Positions 16,372 to 23,055 of a stretch of 64,000 bases of DNA are shown here, piece after piece; position 1 is the first letter of the stretch, and every line of letters starts with the position of its first letter. The stretch is from JBBQZO01 sp038207625 (GTDB lineage: Bacteria > Pseudomonadota > Gammaproteobacteria > Burkholderiales > Burkholderiaceae_D). A model generated the notes under the pieces. It searched no databases. It saw nothing but the letters and a program-made list of their open reading frames with translations, and had not been told where the DNA came from. A program made the translations under genes and the position numbers. The DNA lies in NCBI GenBank assembly GCA_038207625.1, contig JBBQZO010000029.1:19161-83160 (forward strand), written 5' to 3'.

Positions 16372-17661
16372 GTGCTTAAGCTTCGCCGACTGCGCGCTGC
16401 GTGCGCGCTGGCCTGCCTGTGCGCGTTGACGCTGCCGGGTTGCTCGCGGATCGACAGTGCGCCCGTCGGCGCGCCGGCGCGCACCACGATTACCGCGCTG
16501 ATCTGGGCGCCCGACTGGCCCGGGGAAATGCAGCAGTTGGCGGCCGACTTCACCCGCCAGAATCCGGATGTGCGTGTTAATTTGCAGTTCATGATTGGCA
16601 ATTCGGTCGAAGAAAACATCAAACCGAAGGTGGCCGCGCACAACCTGCCCGACCTGATGTCGGTCAATCCGAACGCCTACGCGGCCGAACTGGCCGACCA
16701 AGGCGTGCTGGCGGACCTGAGCCAGACTGCGGCCTGGCCGAACATGCTCGACAGCCTCAAGGACGACTGGACCTCGCGCTCGGGCAAGCATTTCGGCATT
16801 GCGGGCGGCGTCGCGGCGACGCTGATGTACTACAACAAGACGATGTTCGCGCAAGCCGGCGTGACGACCTTGCCCGCTAATTTCGACGAATTCCTGGCCG
16901 TTTGCGCCAAACTCAAGCGCGCCGGCTTCATCCCCATCATGTGGAGCGGCGGCTATCCCAACTCGCTAGGCAACGGCCCGTTCAGTTTCGGCTTCGCCAA
17001 CAACGTGGTGGCGCGCCACAGCGACTGGAAGGCACGCATCGCCGCCGGCACGCTGAACCTGGACACGTCCGAGGCGGCCGACATCTTCGGCAAGATCCGG
17101 CTGGTGGCCGCGCGCGGTTTCGTGCAACCTGGCTACATGAACACCGGCTACGACGAGGGCATACGCATGTTCTCAGAAGGCAAGACGGCGATGGAATTTA
17201 ACGGCACCTGGGCGTCGGCCAAGCTGATGCACGGCGCGGGCTTCCAGACAGGCGTCTTCATTCCGCCATGGAACGCGCCGGGCAAGACGGTGGTGCCCGT
17301 GATTGGCAGCGAAACGGGGTTTGCCGTGTGCGAGACGGGCAACAAGGCGGCCGCCACGCGCTTCCTGGAGTTCATCGTCGGACGCGGATTTTCGACCTGG
17401 CAGAACAAGCGCCAGAGCATCGTGCCGCTCAAACATGTTGACGGCCCCGTCGTCAGCGACCCGCAGCTGACCGCGTATATCGACAAGATCGGACGCTACC
17501 CGGTGACGGCCAGCCCGTATTATTCTATCCTGCCGGCCAACACCATCGAGATGCTCCATCCACTGATCCAGGACGTGCTGTACGGTAAAACCAGCCCCGC
17601 CAAGGCGGCCAAGCTGCTGGACGCCTCGATCCGCCTCGAAGCGCAACAACACAACAAATGA
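16372..17661 (+). CDS. ABC-type extracellular solute-binding lipoprotein, family 1
   Basis: 429 residues. The GTG start gives a lipoprotein signal with lipobox LPGC (Cys24). The mature domain follows the MalE/UgpB family 1 pattern: ALIWAPDWPGEMQQLAADF, then GIAGGVAATLMYYNKTMFAQ, then GKTAMEFNGTWASAKL and QSIVPL. Family 1 proteins usually bind sugars. No ABC permease or ATPase gene is adjacent. Instead the stop overlaps the start (ATGA) of a membrane diguanylate cyclase, so the protein is more likely a ligand sensor feeding that enzyme than part of an importer. An in-frame ATG near the start is absent, which supports the GTG. Confidence 0.85.
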   Translation: MLKLRRLRAACALACLCALTLPGCSRIDSAPVGAPARTTITALIWAPDWPGEMQQLAADFTRQNPDVRVNLQFMIGNSVEENIKPKVAAHNLPDLMSVNPNAYAAELADQGVLADLSQTAAWPNMLDSLKDDWTSRSGKHFGIAGGVAATLMYYNKTMFAQAGVTTLPANFDEFLAVCAKLKRAGFIPIMWSGGYPNSLGNGPFSFGFANNVVARHSDWKARIAAGTLNLDTSEAADIFGKIRLVAARGFVQPGYMNTGYDEGIRMFSEGKTAMEFNGTWASAKLMHGAGFQTGVFIPPWNAPGKTVVPVIGSETGFAVCETGNKAAATRFLEFIVGRGFSTWQNKRQSIVPLKHVDGPVVSDPQLTAYIDKIGRYPVTASPYYSILPANTIEMLHPLIQDVLYGKTSPAKAAKLLDASIRLEAQQHNK

Positions 17662-19409
17662 GCACACCGATTGCACGCCTGCGGCGCCTGTTCGAGCAAC
17701 TGTTCCTGCAGTTGCTGCGCCGCTCCGCGATCCGCTACCGCCTGATCATTTCCTTCATTTTGCTGTCGCTGCTGCCGCTGCTGATTTCCGGCTATCTGGC
17801 CTACGTCGAATCGAGCAAGGCGATCAAGAACCAGACGCGGGTGCTGGCCACCGAAGTGGTCAAGCAGGTGTCGAAGAACGTGCAGTTGCAGATGATGCGC
17901 CTGGAAGTGGAAAGCGAACGGATGGTGCTGTCGGACCGCTTCCAACTGGCGCTGGGCGACTACAACGACGGCAACGACCGGGCCAAAGGCGCCGCGCGGC
18001 TGGAGCTGACGCGGGTGCTGCTGGAACGCTACGGCTCGTTCGACTTCATCAATCAAAAATATGTGCTGGACCGCGCCAACCGGGTCGTCGACAGCCAGGT
18101 GTTTGCCCAGCTGGGCGGCAAGGTCGAACACTTCGTCGTGCAGGCACCCGACCTGCGCGGACGGCCGTACTGGGGCAGCTATGACGACGGCACCGGCCAG
18201 AACAGCATGGTGATGCTGCGCGCGATCAACAGCAAGAACAACAACAAGCTGATCGGCAACCTGTTCCTGGGCATCCGGCCCAGCCATTTTTCCAGCATCT
18301 TCGACGACGTCGCGCTGGGTACGGGAACCGACACCTTCATCTTTGACGGGCGCAGCCGCAAGGCCATCGTGCGCGCACACGAGCAAGTAGCGGGCGCAGT
18401 GGACATCAGCGCCGAAGCGGCGCTGGCCGAACTCATCGCGCGCGCCTTGCCCACTGCCGAGACCGGCAATTTTGCCGCCTTCAACAGCAAGGCCTTGGGC
18501 CAGTATCTGGCCGCCTACGCGCGCGTTCCCGGCACCAGCTGGTTCGTCGTCAGCACCATTCCGCTCGACAAACTGACCGCCGAGGCGAAGGCGGTGCGCA
18601 ACCAGATCGTGCTGATCGGCCTGCTGTGTTTCCTGTTTTCGATCGCGCTCGCACTGGTAATCGCGCGCAGCATCGCCGCCCCGCTCGAGCGCCTGGTGCA
18701 TGGCATGCGCGAAACGGAGACGGGCAACTACGCGGTGCGCATGAACGCCGACGGCAGCGACGAGCTGACGGTGCTGACCAACAAATTCAACGAGATGGCC
18801 AGCCGGGTCGACCAGCACAACGAGCAACTCGAGGCGCGCGTGCGCGAACGCACCCATGCGCTGGAGGACGCCAACAGCAAGCTCGCCGCGCTCAGCCTGA
18901 CCGATTCGCTGACGGGCATCGCCAACCGGCGCCGCTTCGACGAGGCGCTGGCGGTCGAACTCAAGCGCGCCGCGCGCGCCCGCATTCCGCTGGCGTTGAT
19001 GATGATCGACGTCGACTTCTTCAAGAACTACAACGATTTTTACGGTCACCAGGAAGGCGACTCCTGCCTGCGCCGCGTGGCGCGCCTGCTGCAGGCGCAC
19101 GCGCGGCGCGCCAGCGACCTGGTGGCGCGCTACGGCGGCGAGGAATTCGTGATGATCGCCGCCGACACCGACTACGACAGCGCCCAGGCGCTGGCCGAAA
19201 GCATGCGCGCCACGCTGGCCGCCTTGCAGATGGAACACGAACGTTCGCCGCTGGCGTGCGTGACGATCAGCATCGGCGTGGTGACGCTGGTGCCGGACGA
19301 GGACCTGACGCCCGAGGCGCTGGTGCGCATGGCCGACAAGGCCATGTACCGCGCCAAGGAACAGGGGCGCGACCAGGTGGTGATGGCGGGACGCAAGGCC
19401 GTCGTCTGA
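17658..19409 (+). CDS. Membrane diguanylate cyclase with Cache-like sensor and HAMP domain
   Basis: 583 residues. A transmembrane helix (about 27-47) is followed by a periplasmic Cache-type sensor of about 265 residues, a second helix (about 315-338) and HAMP. A coiled linker (VDQHNEQLEARVRERTHALE) leads to a GGDEF domain. That domain has SLTDSLTGIANRRRF, the active-site GGEEF near 492 and, five residues before it, the RxxD inhibitory site (RASD). This predicts an active, product-inhibited c-di-GMP synthase. The start overlaps the stop of the solute-binding lipoprotein gene, so the two proteins are made in a coupled way and the binding protein probably presents a ligand to the Cache domain. 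No EAL domain. Confidence 0.93.
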   Translation: MSTPIARLRRLFEQLFLQLLRRSAIRYRLIISFILLSLLPLLISGYLAYVESSKAIKNQTRVLATEVVKQVSKNVQLQMMRLEVESERMVLSDRFQLALGDYNDGNDRAKGAARLELTRVLLERYGSFDFINQKYVLDRANRVVDSQVFAQLGGKVEHFVVQAPDLRGRPYWGSYDDGTGQNSMVMLRAINSKNNNKLIGNLFLGIRPSHFSSIFDDVALGTGTDTFIFDGRSRKAIVRAHEQVAGAVDISAEAALAELIARALPTAETGNFAAFNSKALGQYLAAYARVPGTSWFVVSTIPLDKLTAEAKAVRNQIVLIGLLCFLFSIALALVIARSIAAPLERLVHGMRETETGNYAVRMNADGSDELTVLTNKFNEMASRVDQHNEQLEARVRERTHALEDANSKLAALSLTDSLTGIANRRRFDEALAVELKRAARARIPLALMMIDVDFFKNYNDFYGHQEGDSCLRRVARLLQAHARRASDLVARYGGEEFVMIAADTDYDSAQALAESMRATLAALQMEHERSPLACVTISIGVVTLVPDEDLTPEALVRMADKAMYRAKEQGRDQVVMAGRKAVV

Positions 19410-19817
19410 CATCCGGCCCGATGCGCGGCCGTTGTCTGTCACGCTGCGCGATGCGCCGCTGCCGGCGCTAACGCGACGCTGCGCACGACCTACACCGTAG
19501 CAACGACAGGTAAGCAACGCTGTGGCCGCGTGCGCATTTCCCTCAAGCGTCCACGCCATCAACGACCAGAGTGCAGCGCGCTTGCGTGCGCCCAGAAACG
19601 CGTCCCTCTGGCGATGCTATGTTGGCTTGGCTGCCCAAGGTCGCGCGTGACGTATGGAAGGTAGTCACAGTCTGTGACCACCTCGCCGCTGGCGGTCTGG
19701 GCGATGGCGCGTTTTCGGGTAACATCAGCGCTCGGATCGGCGCCGCTGGCGCGCCGGTATATCCGTCCATATGCCGCCTGTCGGGGACAGTTACCCACCA
19801 ACCTCAAGGAGAGCAAC
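19410..19817. other. Intergenic region
   Basis: 408 bases without a supported gene. Short open frames in several phases are G+C-driven and have no conserved features. No convincing terminator for the cyclase gene and no clear promoter for the VOC gene was identified. Confidence 0.4.
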
Positions 19818-20291
19818 ATGACTGCACAAGTGAAAGCCATTCCAGAAGGGATGCACAGCATCACGCCGCATCTGGTGTGCGAAGGTGCGTCCGACGCGAT
19901 CGCGTTCTACAAGAAAGCCTTTGGCGCCATCGAACTGAGCCGCATGCCCGGCCCCGGCGGCAAGATCATGCACGCCGCGCTGCGCATCGGCGACTCGACC
20001 ATCATGCTGGTGGACGACTACCCCGACTGGGGCAGCCTCGGCCCGAAAGCGCTGAAAGGCACGCCCGTCACGCTGCACATGTACGTGGCCGATGTCGACG
20101 CCGCGTTCGCGCGCGCGGTCGACGCCGGCGCCACCGTCAAGTTGGCGGTGGCCGACATGTTCTGGGGCGACCGTTACGGCCAGGTCGTCGATCCGTTCGG
20201 CCACCACTGGTCGCTGGCCACGCACACGCGCGACATGACGCCTGAGCAGATGGACAAGGAAATGCGCGAGCAGATGCCGCCAAGCGCGTAA
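19818..20291 (+). CDS. VOC-family (glyoxalase/PhnB-like) protein
   Basis: 157 residues with a strong AAGGAGA ribosome-binding site 7 bases before the ATG. The sequence shows the PhnB-like variant of the vicinal-oxygen-chelate fold: SITPHLVCEGASDAIAFYKK, GGKIMHAALRIGDSTIMLVD, VTLHMYVADVDAAFARAVDA and FWGDRYGQVVDPFGHHWSLA. Members are often annotated as glyoxalase/bleomycin-resistance-like and the actual activity is usually unknown. It stands alone. A palindrome 28 bases after its stop may serve as a transcript end. Confidence 0.9.
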   Translation: MTAQVKAIPEGMHSITPHLVCEGASDAIAFYKKAFGAIELSRMPGPGGKIMHAALRIGDSTIMLVDDYPDWGSLGPKALKGTPVTLHMYVADVDAAFARAVDAGATVKLAVADMFWGDRYGQVVDPFGHHWSLATHTRDMTPEQMDKEMREQMPPSA

Positions 20292-20319
20292 GCGCGGTCA
20301 ATAGACTGGCGAAACGTGG

Positions 20320-20346
20320 TTTGAGGTCGCGTACTGCGACCTCAAA
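20320..20346. repeat. Perfect 11-bp inverted repeat
   Basis: TTTGAGGTCGC, loop GTACT, GCGACCTCAAA. It has no T-run on either side, so it is not a textbook terminator. It lies between the VOC gene and the decayed toxin-antitoxin module, at the edge of the accessory region. Confidence 0.7.
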
Positions 20347-20619
20347 CGCCGGCGACCGCCACCTGCCAGGCAGCCAGCCAGCCAGCATGATCGCGTCGGT
20401 GGGAAACGCAAGTGCACTTCCGGGCGTTTCGCATAGGTCAGTCGGTTCAATTTAGCGCTGCCAGCCGGGGCCGAGGTGGGCGCAAATCGCGTCCACGCAG
20501 CACGCATTGGAGCAATATGCCGGTGCGACGAAATCCAAAGCGACGAGACAGCGCGTTCGGACATCCGTGCTCCAAACAACATCTCCCACCGTCCCTCGTT
20601 CGACTCAAGGCGCGAAAAA

Positions 20620-20638
20620 GCTATATTAAGGCTATATT
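20620..20638 (+). promoter_or_regulatory. Direct repeat at the start of the toxin-antitoxin remnant
   Basis: Two copies of GCTATATT separated by three bases (20620-20627 and 20631-20638), immediately before the ATG at 20640. Such short repeats over the promoter are typical operators for autoregulated toxin-antitoxin operons. TATATT could also serve as a -10 element. Confidence 0.35.
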
Positions 20639-20639
20639 C

Positions 20640-20882
20640 ATGGCAAATAACGCGATCCGGTGGCCCCAGAAAGCGGCCAAACAACTTCGTAAGTTGGACA
20701 TGCCAACTCAGCGGGTACTGCGCAATGCCATTGTCGATTTGGCCGGGATGCCCGCGTGTCAGAACGTCAAGGCGCTGGTAAAGCATGCACATGGCTATCG
20801 CCTGCGGGTTGGCAACTACCGCGTTCTGTTTGACTGACGAAGTGAGATTGAGATCGTTGAAATCCAAGAGGTAAAAACGTGA
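20640..20882 (+). pseudogene. RelE/HigB-type toxin with premature stop
   Basis: The intact part (IRWPQKAAKQLRKLDMPTQR... GYRLRVGNYRVLFD) is a RelE-superfamily mRNA interferase. After 65 codons a TGA (20835-20837) interrupts the frame. The same frame then continues without frameshift as RSEIEIVEIQEVKT to a TGA at 20880-20882. That continuation is what the family's C-terminal strand looks like. The second TGA overlaps the ATG of the antitoxin gene, as in a normal operon. The upstream stop should give a toxin lacking its last beta-strand and probably inactive. I infer one nonsense substitution. A sequencing error cannot be excluded, although the antitoxin gene also carries one. Confidence 0.75.
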
Positions 20883-21208
20883 TGAAGGCACCTACTAACA
20901 TCCAGCTGATCAATGGCCCAGATGGCTTGCCCGCTTTTGTGGTGATTCCCCATGCCGACTTCCTTCGCATGTATGCACAACAGCGCGATCTAATACCCCA
21001 CGACGTCATCAGTCGCACCATCGATGGCGCAAGCCCCGTGCGTGCGTGGCGCGAGCACCTTGGACTGACTCAGGCGCACATGGCCGAATAGCTCGGCATC
21101 GCGCAGCCCTCCTACGCGAAACAGGAGGCCAGCAAGACCTTGCGCAAGCTCAGCCGAGAGAAGATTGCCGCAGCGCTCGGGATTGCGCCGGAACAACTGG
21201 ACTTCTAG
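20882..21208 (+). pseudogene. Xre/HigA-type antitoxin with premature stop
   Basis: The frame begins MKAPTNIQLINGPDGLPAFV and reaches the helix-turn-helix WREHLGLTQAHMAE, where TAG (21089-21091) stops it. Reading on in the same frame gives LGIAQPSYAKQEASKTLRKL... LGIAPEQLDF up to TAG at 21206-21208, the rest of a normal Xre-type DNA-binding domain. Frame is preserved and only the stop differs. The first product would lack most of the DNA-binding domain. The N-terminal part resembles antitoxins that carry a short toxin-binding region before the HTH. The module is therefore dead or newly decayed unless the stops are read through. Confidence 0.75.
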
Positions 21209-21400
21209 CATCGCCGCCTTTGCTTGCGAGCCTGGCCCGCTAGCATTGCCAAAACGGTTCTGTTTTCACGCACCACCGCGACGCAACGACAACAACGACA
21301 GAAAATTTCATCCCGCATGACTACTGAGCGAGTTCAACAACAACTGTATAAACAGATGCAATGCTGAATCTGGTCACTTCAACCCGATCGGAGATCGCTC

Positions 21401-21910
21401 ATGTCCAGCCACGCACACGCGCTTGCTCACACGCATACGCACAAACGTCGCCCCAAGCAGCAGCCGGCTCATGTCGCCCTTTTTATCGGCCTGCATATCA
21501 GTGATGCAAAACTCATCTCGGCACGTACGGGCGTACCAGCGGAAGTAATACTCGCGCAGTCCGCGCTTGAAAGTGGCTGGGGCAGATCAGTCCAGGACAA
21601 TGCTTACTTTGGCATAAAAGACAAATCCACGACAGGACGATCGACAAGCTTTTCCACGCACGAAGTCACATTATCCGGACAGCGAATAAGCGAAATCGAT
21701 GAATTTCGCGCCTACACCAGCTACGCCGAGGCAGCCACAGATTACGCATCTCTGATACAACGGAAATACCCTTCGGCTTTAGCGTATAGCGACGATCCAG
21801 AAAAATTCGCCGAAACTGTTGCGATGCATGGTTATGCCACCGATCCGCAATATGCAGAAAAATTAAAATCGATTATTCACTCACACATCAGCCCGCTGTT
21901 TAAAAAATAA
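21401..21910 (+). CDS. Glucosaminidase-domain protein, candidate secreted peptidoglycan-degrading effector
   Basis: 169 residues forming almost only a glucosaminidase (GH73/FlgJ-like) domain: ARTGVPAEVILAQSALESGW with catalytic Glu57, then NAYFGIKDK, FRAYTSYAEAATDYASLIQR and GYATDPQYAEKLKSII. There is no signal peptide, transmembrane segment or cell-wall-binding repeat. The N-terminus is instead His-rich (HAHALAHTHTHK). It has a GGAG ribosome-binding site. The next gene, 16 bases downstream, encodes a small exported protein. A signal-less muramidase or glucosaminidase with a periplasmic partner is the known arrangement for type VI effector/immunity pairs. That role is inferred, since no secretion genes are in the window. 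The base composition is more A+T-rich than the flanks. Confidence 0.82.
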   Translation: MSSHAHALAHTHTHKRRPKQQPAHVALFIGLHISDAKLISARTGVPAEVILAQSALESGWGRSVQDNAYFGIKDKSTTGRSTSFSTHEVTLSGQRISEIDEFRAYTSYAEAATDYASLIQRKYPSALAYSDDPEKFAETVAMHGYATDPQYAEKLKSIIHSHISPLFKK

Positions 21911-21926
21911 CCAGTTGAACCAATCC

Positions 21927-22277
21927 ATGAAGCCACTCCACTGCCTATTGCCCCTGTTATTTCTCGCCTCGACAGCGGCATTCTCCGGGCAAATTAAAAA
22001 TGCAGATGAAGCGATCAAGCTTGCCACAGATGCCATCCACAAATTTAATCTGACGACACTTAAAGATGAATGCGGCGTAGTCGATGTGATCGAGAAACCG
22101 TCGTATTTCGAAATTGTGGTGCGCGAACGTCACACGACGAATTGTGGGGGTGATCCGGAAACGCGGCCACGCTTATTCAACGTGCGGGTAAGAAAGCATG
22201 ACGGCCAACTGACAAGCGACGTTTATGACGGGACAAACTATAAGCCGGTAGATCGCAAACCAGTACATGCTAAGTAA
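21927..22277 (+). CDS. Small exported protein, candidate immunity partner of the glucosaminidase
   Basis: 116 residues. A signal peptide (LHCLLPLLFLASTAAFSG) is followed by a small alpha/beta domain with two cysteines (in DECGVV and TNCGGDPETRPRLFNVRV) that could form a disulfide. No enzyme motif is visible. Export to the periplasm, small size and the 16-base distance from the glucosaminidase gene fit an immunity protein that protects the producer's peptidoglycan. A TTG at 21915 could be an earlier start. I preferred the ATG because the signal peptide begins there. I do not recognise the family with certainty. Confidence 0.7.
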   Translation: MKPLHCLLPLLFLASTAAFSGQIKNADEAIKLATDAIHKFNLTTLKDECGVVDVIEKPSYFEIVVRERHTTNCGGDPETRPRLFNVRVRKHDGQLTSDVYDGTNYKPVDRKPVHAK

Positions 22278-22380
22278 TACTGAACGGATGGAGATAGGTC
22301 CGACTGGGCTGTCTGCTTCATCAGACTCCATGTTTGGCGGTGCGGTCCGCTCGATTTGACTGCTCCCGATGGCGTTACCG

Positions 22381-22481
22381 AACGCATCTGCGGCAATGCG
22401 TTTGGCGATCCAGAAAAACGTGCGCTGAGCCTCCTATTGTCGATATTTTTCCAAACAACAGGGGTCTGTCCCCTATTATTT
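22381..22481. repeat. 101-bp direct repeat, copy A
   Basis: Matches 22875-22975 at 100 of 101 positions (22444 T versus 22938 G). It contains an inverted repeat AACGCAT...ATGCGTT and an AGGGG-tctgt-CCCCT hairpin like that of REP-type elements. Read on the minus strand it encodes FFWIAKRIAADAF; similarity continues past the repeat as GNA with different codons. Confidence 0.9.
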
Positions 22482-22612
22482 TCAGTGTTTACCAATGCGT
22501 CACCAACCGAATGGGTAGTATTTGCTAATGCATCGCCAACCGAGTGGACAGCATGCCCTACTGCTTCATCAACTGAGTGAGCGGTGTTCAACAATGCATC
22601 GCCAACTGCATG
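22481..22612 (-). repeat. Array of four 33-bp (11-residue) coding repeats
   Basis: Exactly 132 bases. On the minus strand the units read HAVGDALLNTA, HSVDEAVGHAV, HSVGDALANTT and HSVGDALVNTE. The pattern H-[SA]-V-x-[DE]-A-x-x-[NH]-x-x predicts an amphipathic helix of the 11-mer type. The array ends at the border of repeat copy A. Confidence 0.8.
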
Positions 22613-22927
22613 ACCCGCGTCTTCGGCATACGATAGGATCTTGTCGAACCACCCCATTTTCGGATGAGTAACAAGCACTTGGCCAGCGTCACCCATCGTT
22701 TCGCCTGGGATGTTAGCGAGACCATTGTCAACCGCCCCCAATGCGAAAGCCGACATCGAAACGGCTCCTTCCCGCCGGAAAGTTTGCATTGGTGAGGCTG
22801 GGAAATCGTCGGTGGCACCGCCAAGCGCAAAGCCCGATTGCGTCGGCCCTTCAAGTCCGCTACTTGCATTGCCAAACGCATCTGCGGCAATGCGTTTGGC
22901 GATCCAGAAAAACGTGCGCTGAGCCTC
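22482..22927 (-). pseudogene. Orphan C-terminal gene tail (polymorphic-toxin-like cassette?)
   Basis: An open frame on the minus strand starts after a TAG at 22930-22928 and has no start codon at its head. It reads AQRTFFWIAKRIAADAFGNA, then an unknown region (for example GWFDKILSYAEDA) and the four 11-residue repeats, and then runs into repeat copy A. Copy A encodes the same FFWIAKRIAADAFGNA head in another phase, followed by a different tail (IGSSQIERTAPPNMESDEA). Two different tails behind the same head, with synonymous differences just past the repeat, look like displaced C-terminal cassettes of a larger protein. I do not recognise the toxin fold, if there is one. Confidence 0.35.
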
Positions 22928-22975
22928 CTATTGTCGAGATTTTTCCAAACAACAGGGGTCTGTCCCCTATTATTT
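22875..22975. repeat. 101-bp direct repeat, copy B
   Basis: Near-identical to 22381-22481, same orientation, 494 bases away. On the minus strand it lies directly upstream of the orphan gene tail and contributes its first codons. Confidence 0.9.
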
Positions 22976-23016
22976 AAATATGCGAGCCAAGATTTGGGCG
23001 TCGCACGATCACGCGC

Positions 23017-23050
23017 GGCTTGGCAAGCGTGCATGCACGCTTGCCAAGCC
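23017..23050. repeat. Perfect 34-bp palindrome
   Basis: Two 17-base arms, GGCTTGGCAAGCGTGCA and its exact complement, with no spacer. It sits 5 bases beyond the stop of the serine hydrolase gene and 41 bases from repeat copy B. It could form a transcript-ending hairpin for that gene (without a U-run) or be a recombination or protein-binding site. Confidence 0.85.
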
Positions 23051-23055
23051 AGCGC

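Larger units (their letters stand above)
22278..23055. other. Gene-free stretch with repeats and gene remnants
   Basis: 778 bases without an intact gene. It contains two copies of a 101-bp repeat, a minus-strand remnant with an 11-residue repeat array and a 34-bp perfect palindrome next to the serine hydrolase stop; these are entered separately. Base composition is lower in G+C than the chromosome around it, consistent with transferred or decaying DNA. Confidence 0.6.

Noticed and set aside
20835..21091. Stop codon reassignment or recoding (TGA, TAG) as explanation for the interrupted toxin and antitoxin
   Set aside because: All other genes use TGA, TAA and TAG as normal stops, no SECIS-like or pyrrolysine element is visible and one codon is TGA while the other is TAG. 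Mutational decay is simpler.
22238..22789. A 183-codon minus-strand gene starting at 22789
   Set aside because: Its second half is the repeat copy A and sequence antisense to the immunity-like gene, read in a different phase from the conserved head. Only the first part is treated as a remnant.
22381..22975. Insertion sequence bounded by the 101-bp repeats
   Set aside because: The repeats are direct and nearly identical but the 393 bases between them hold no transposase and there are no terminal inverted repeats or clear target duplication.
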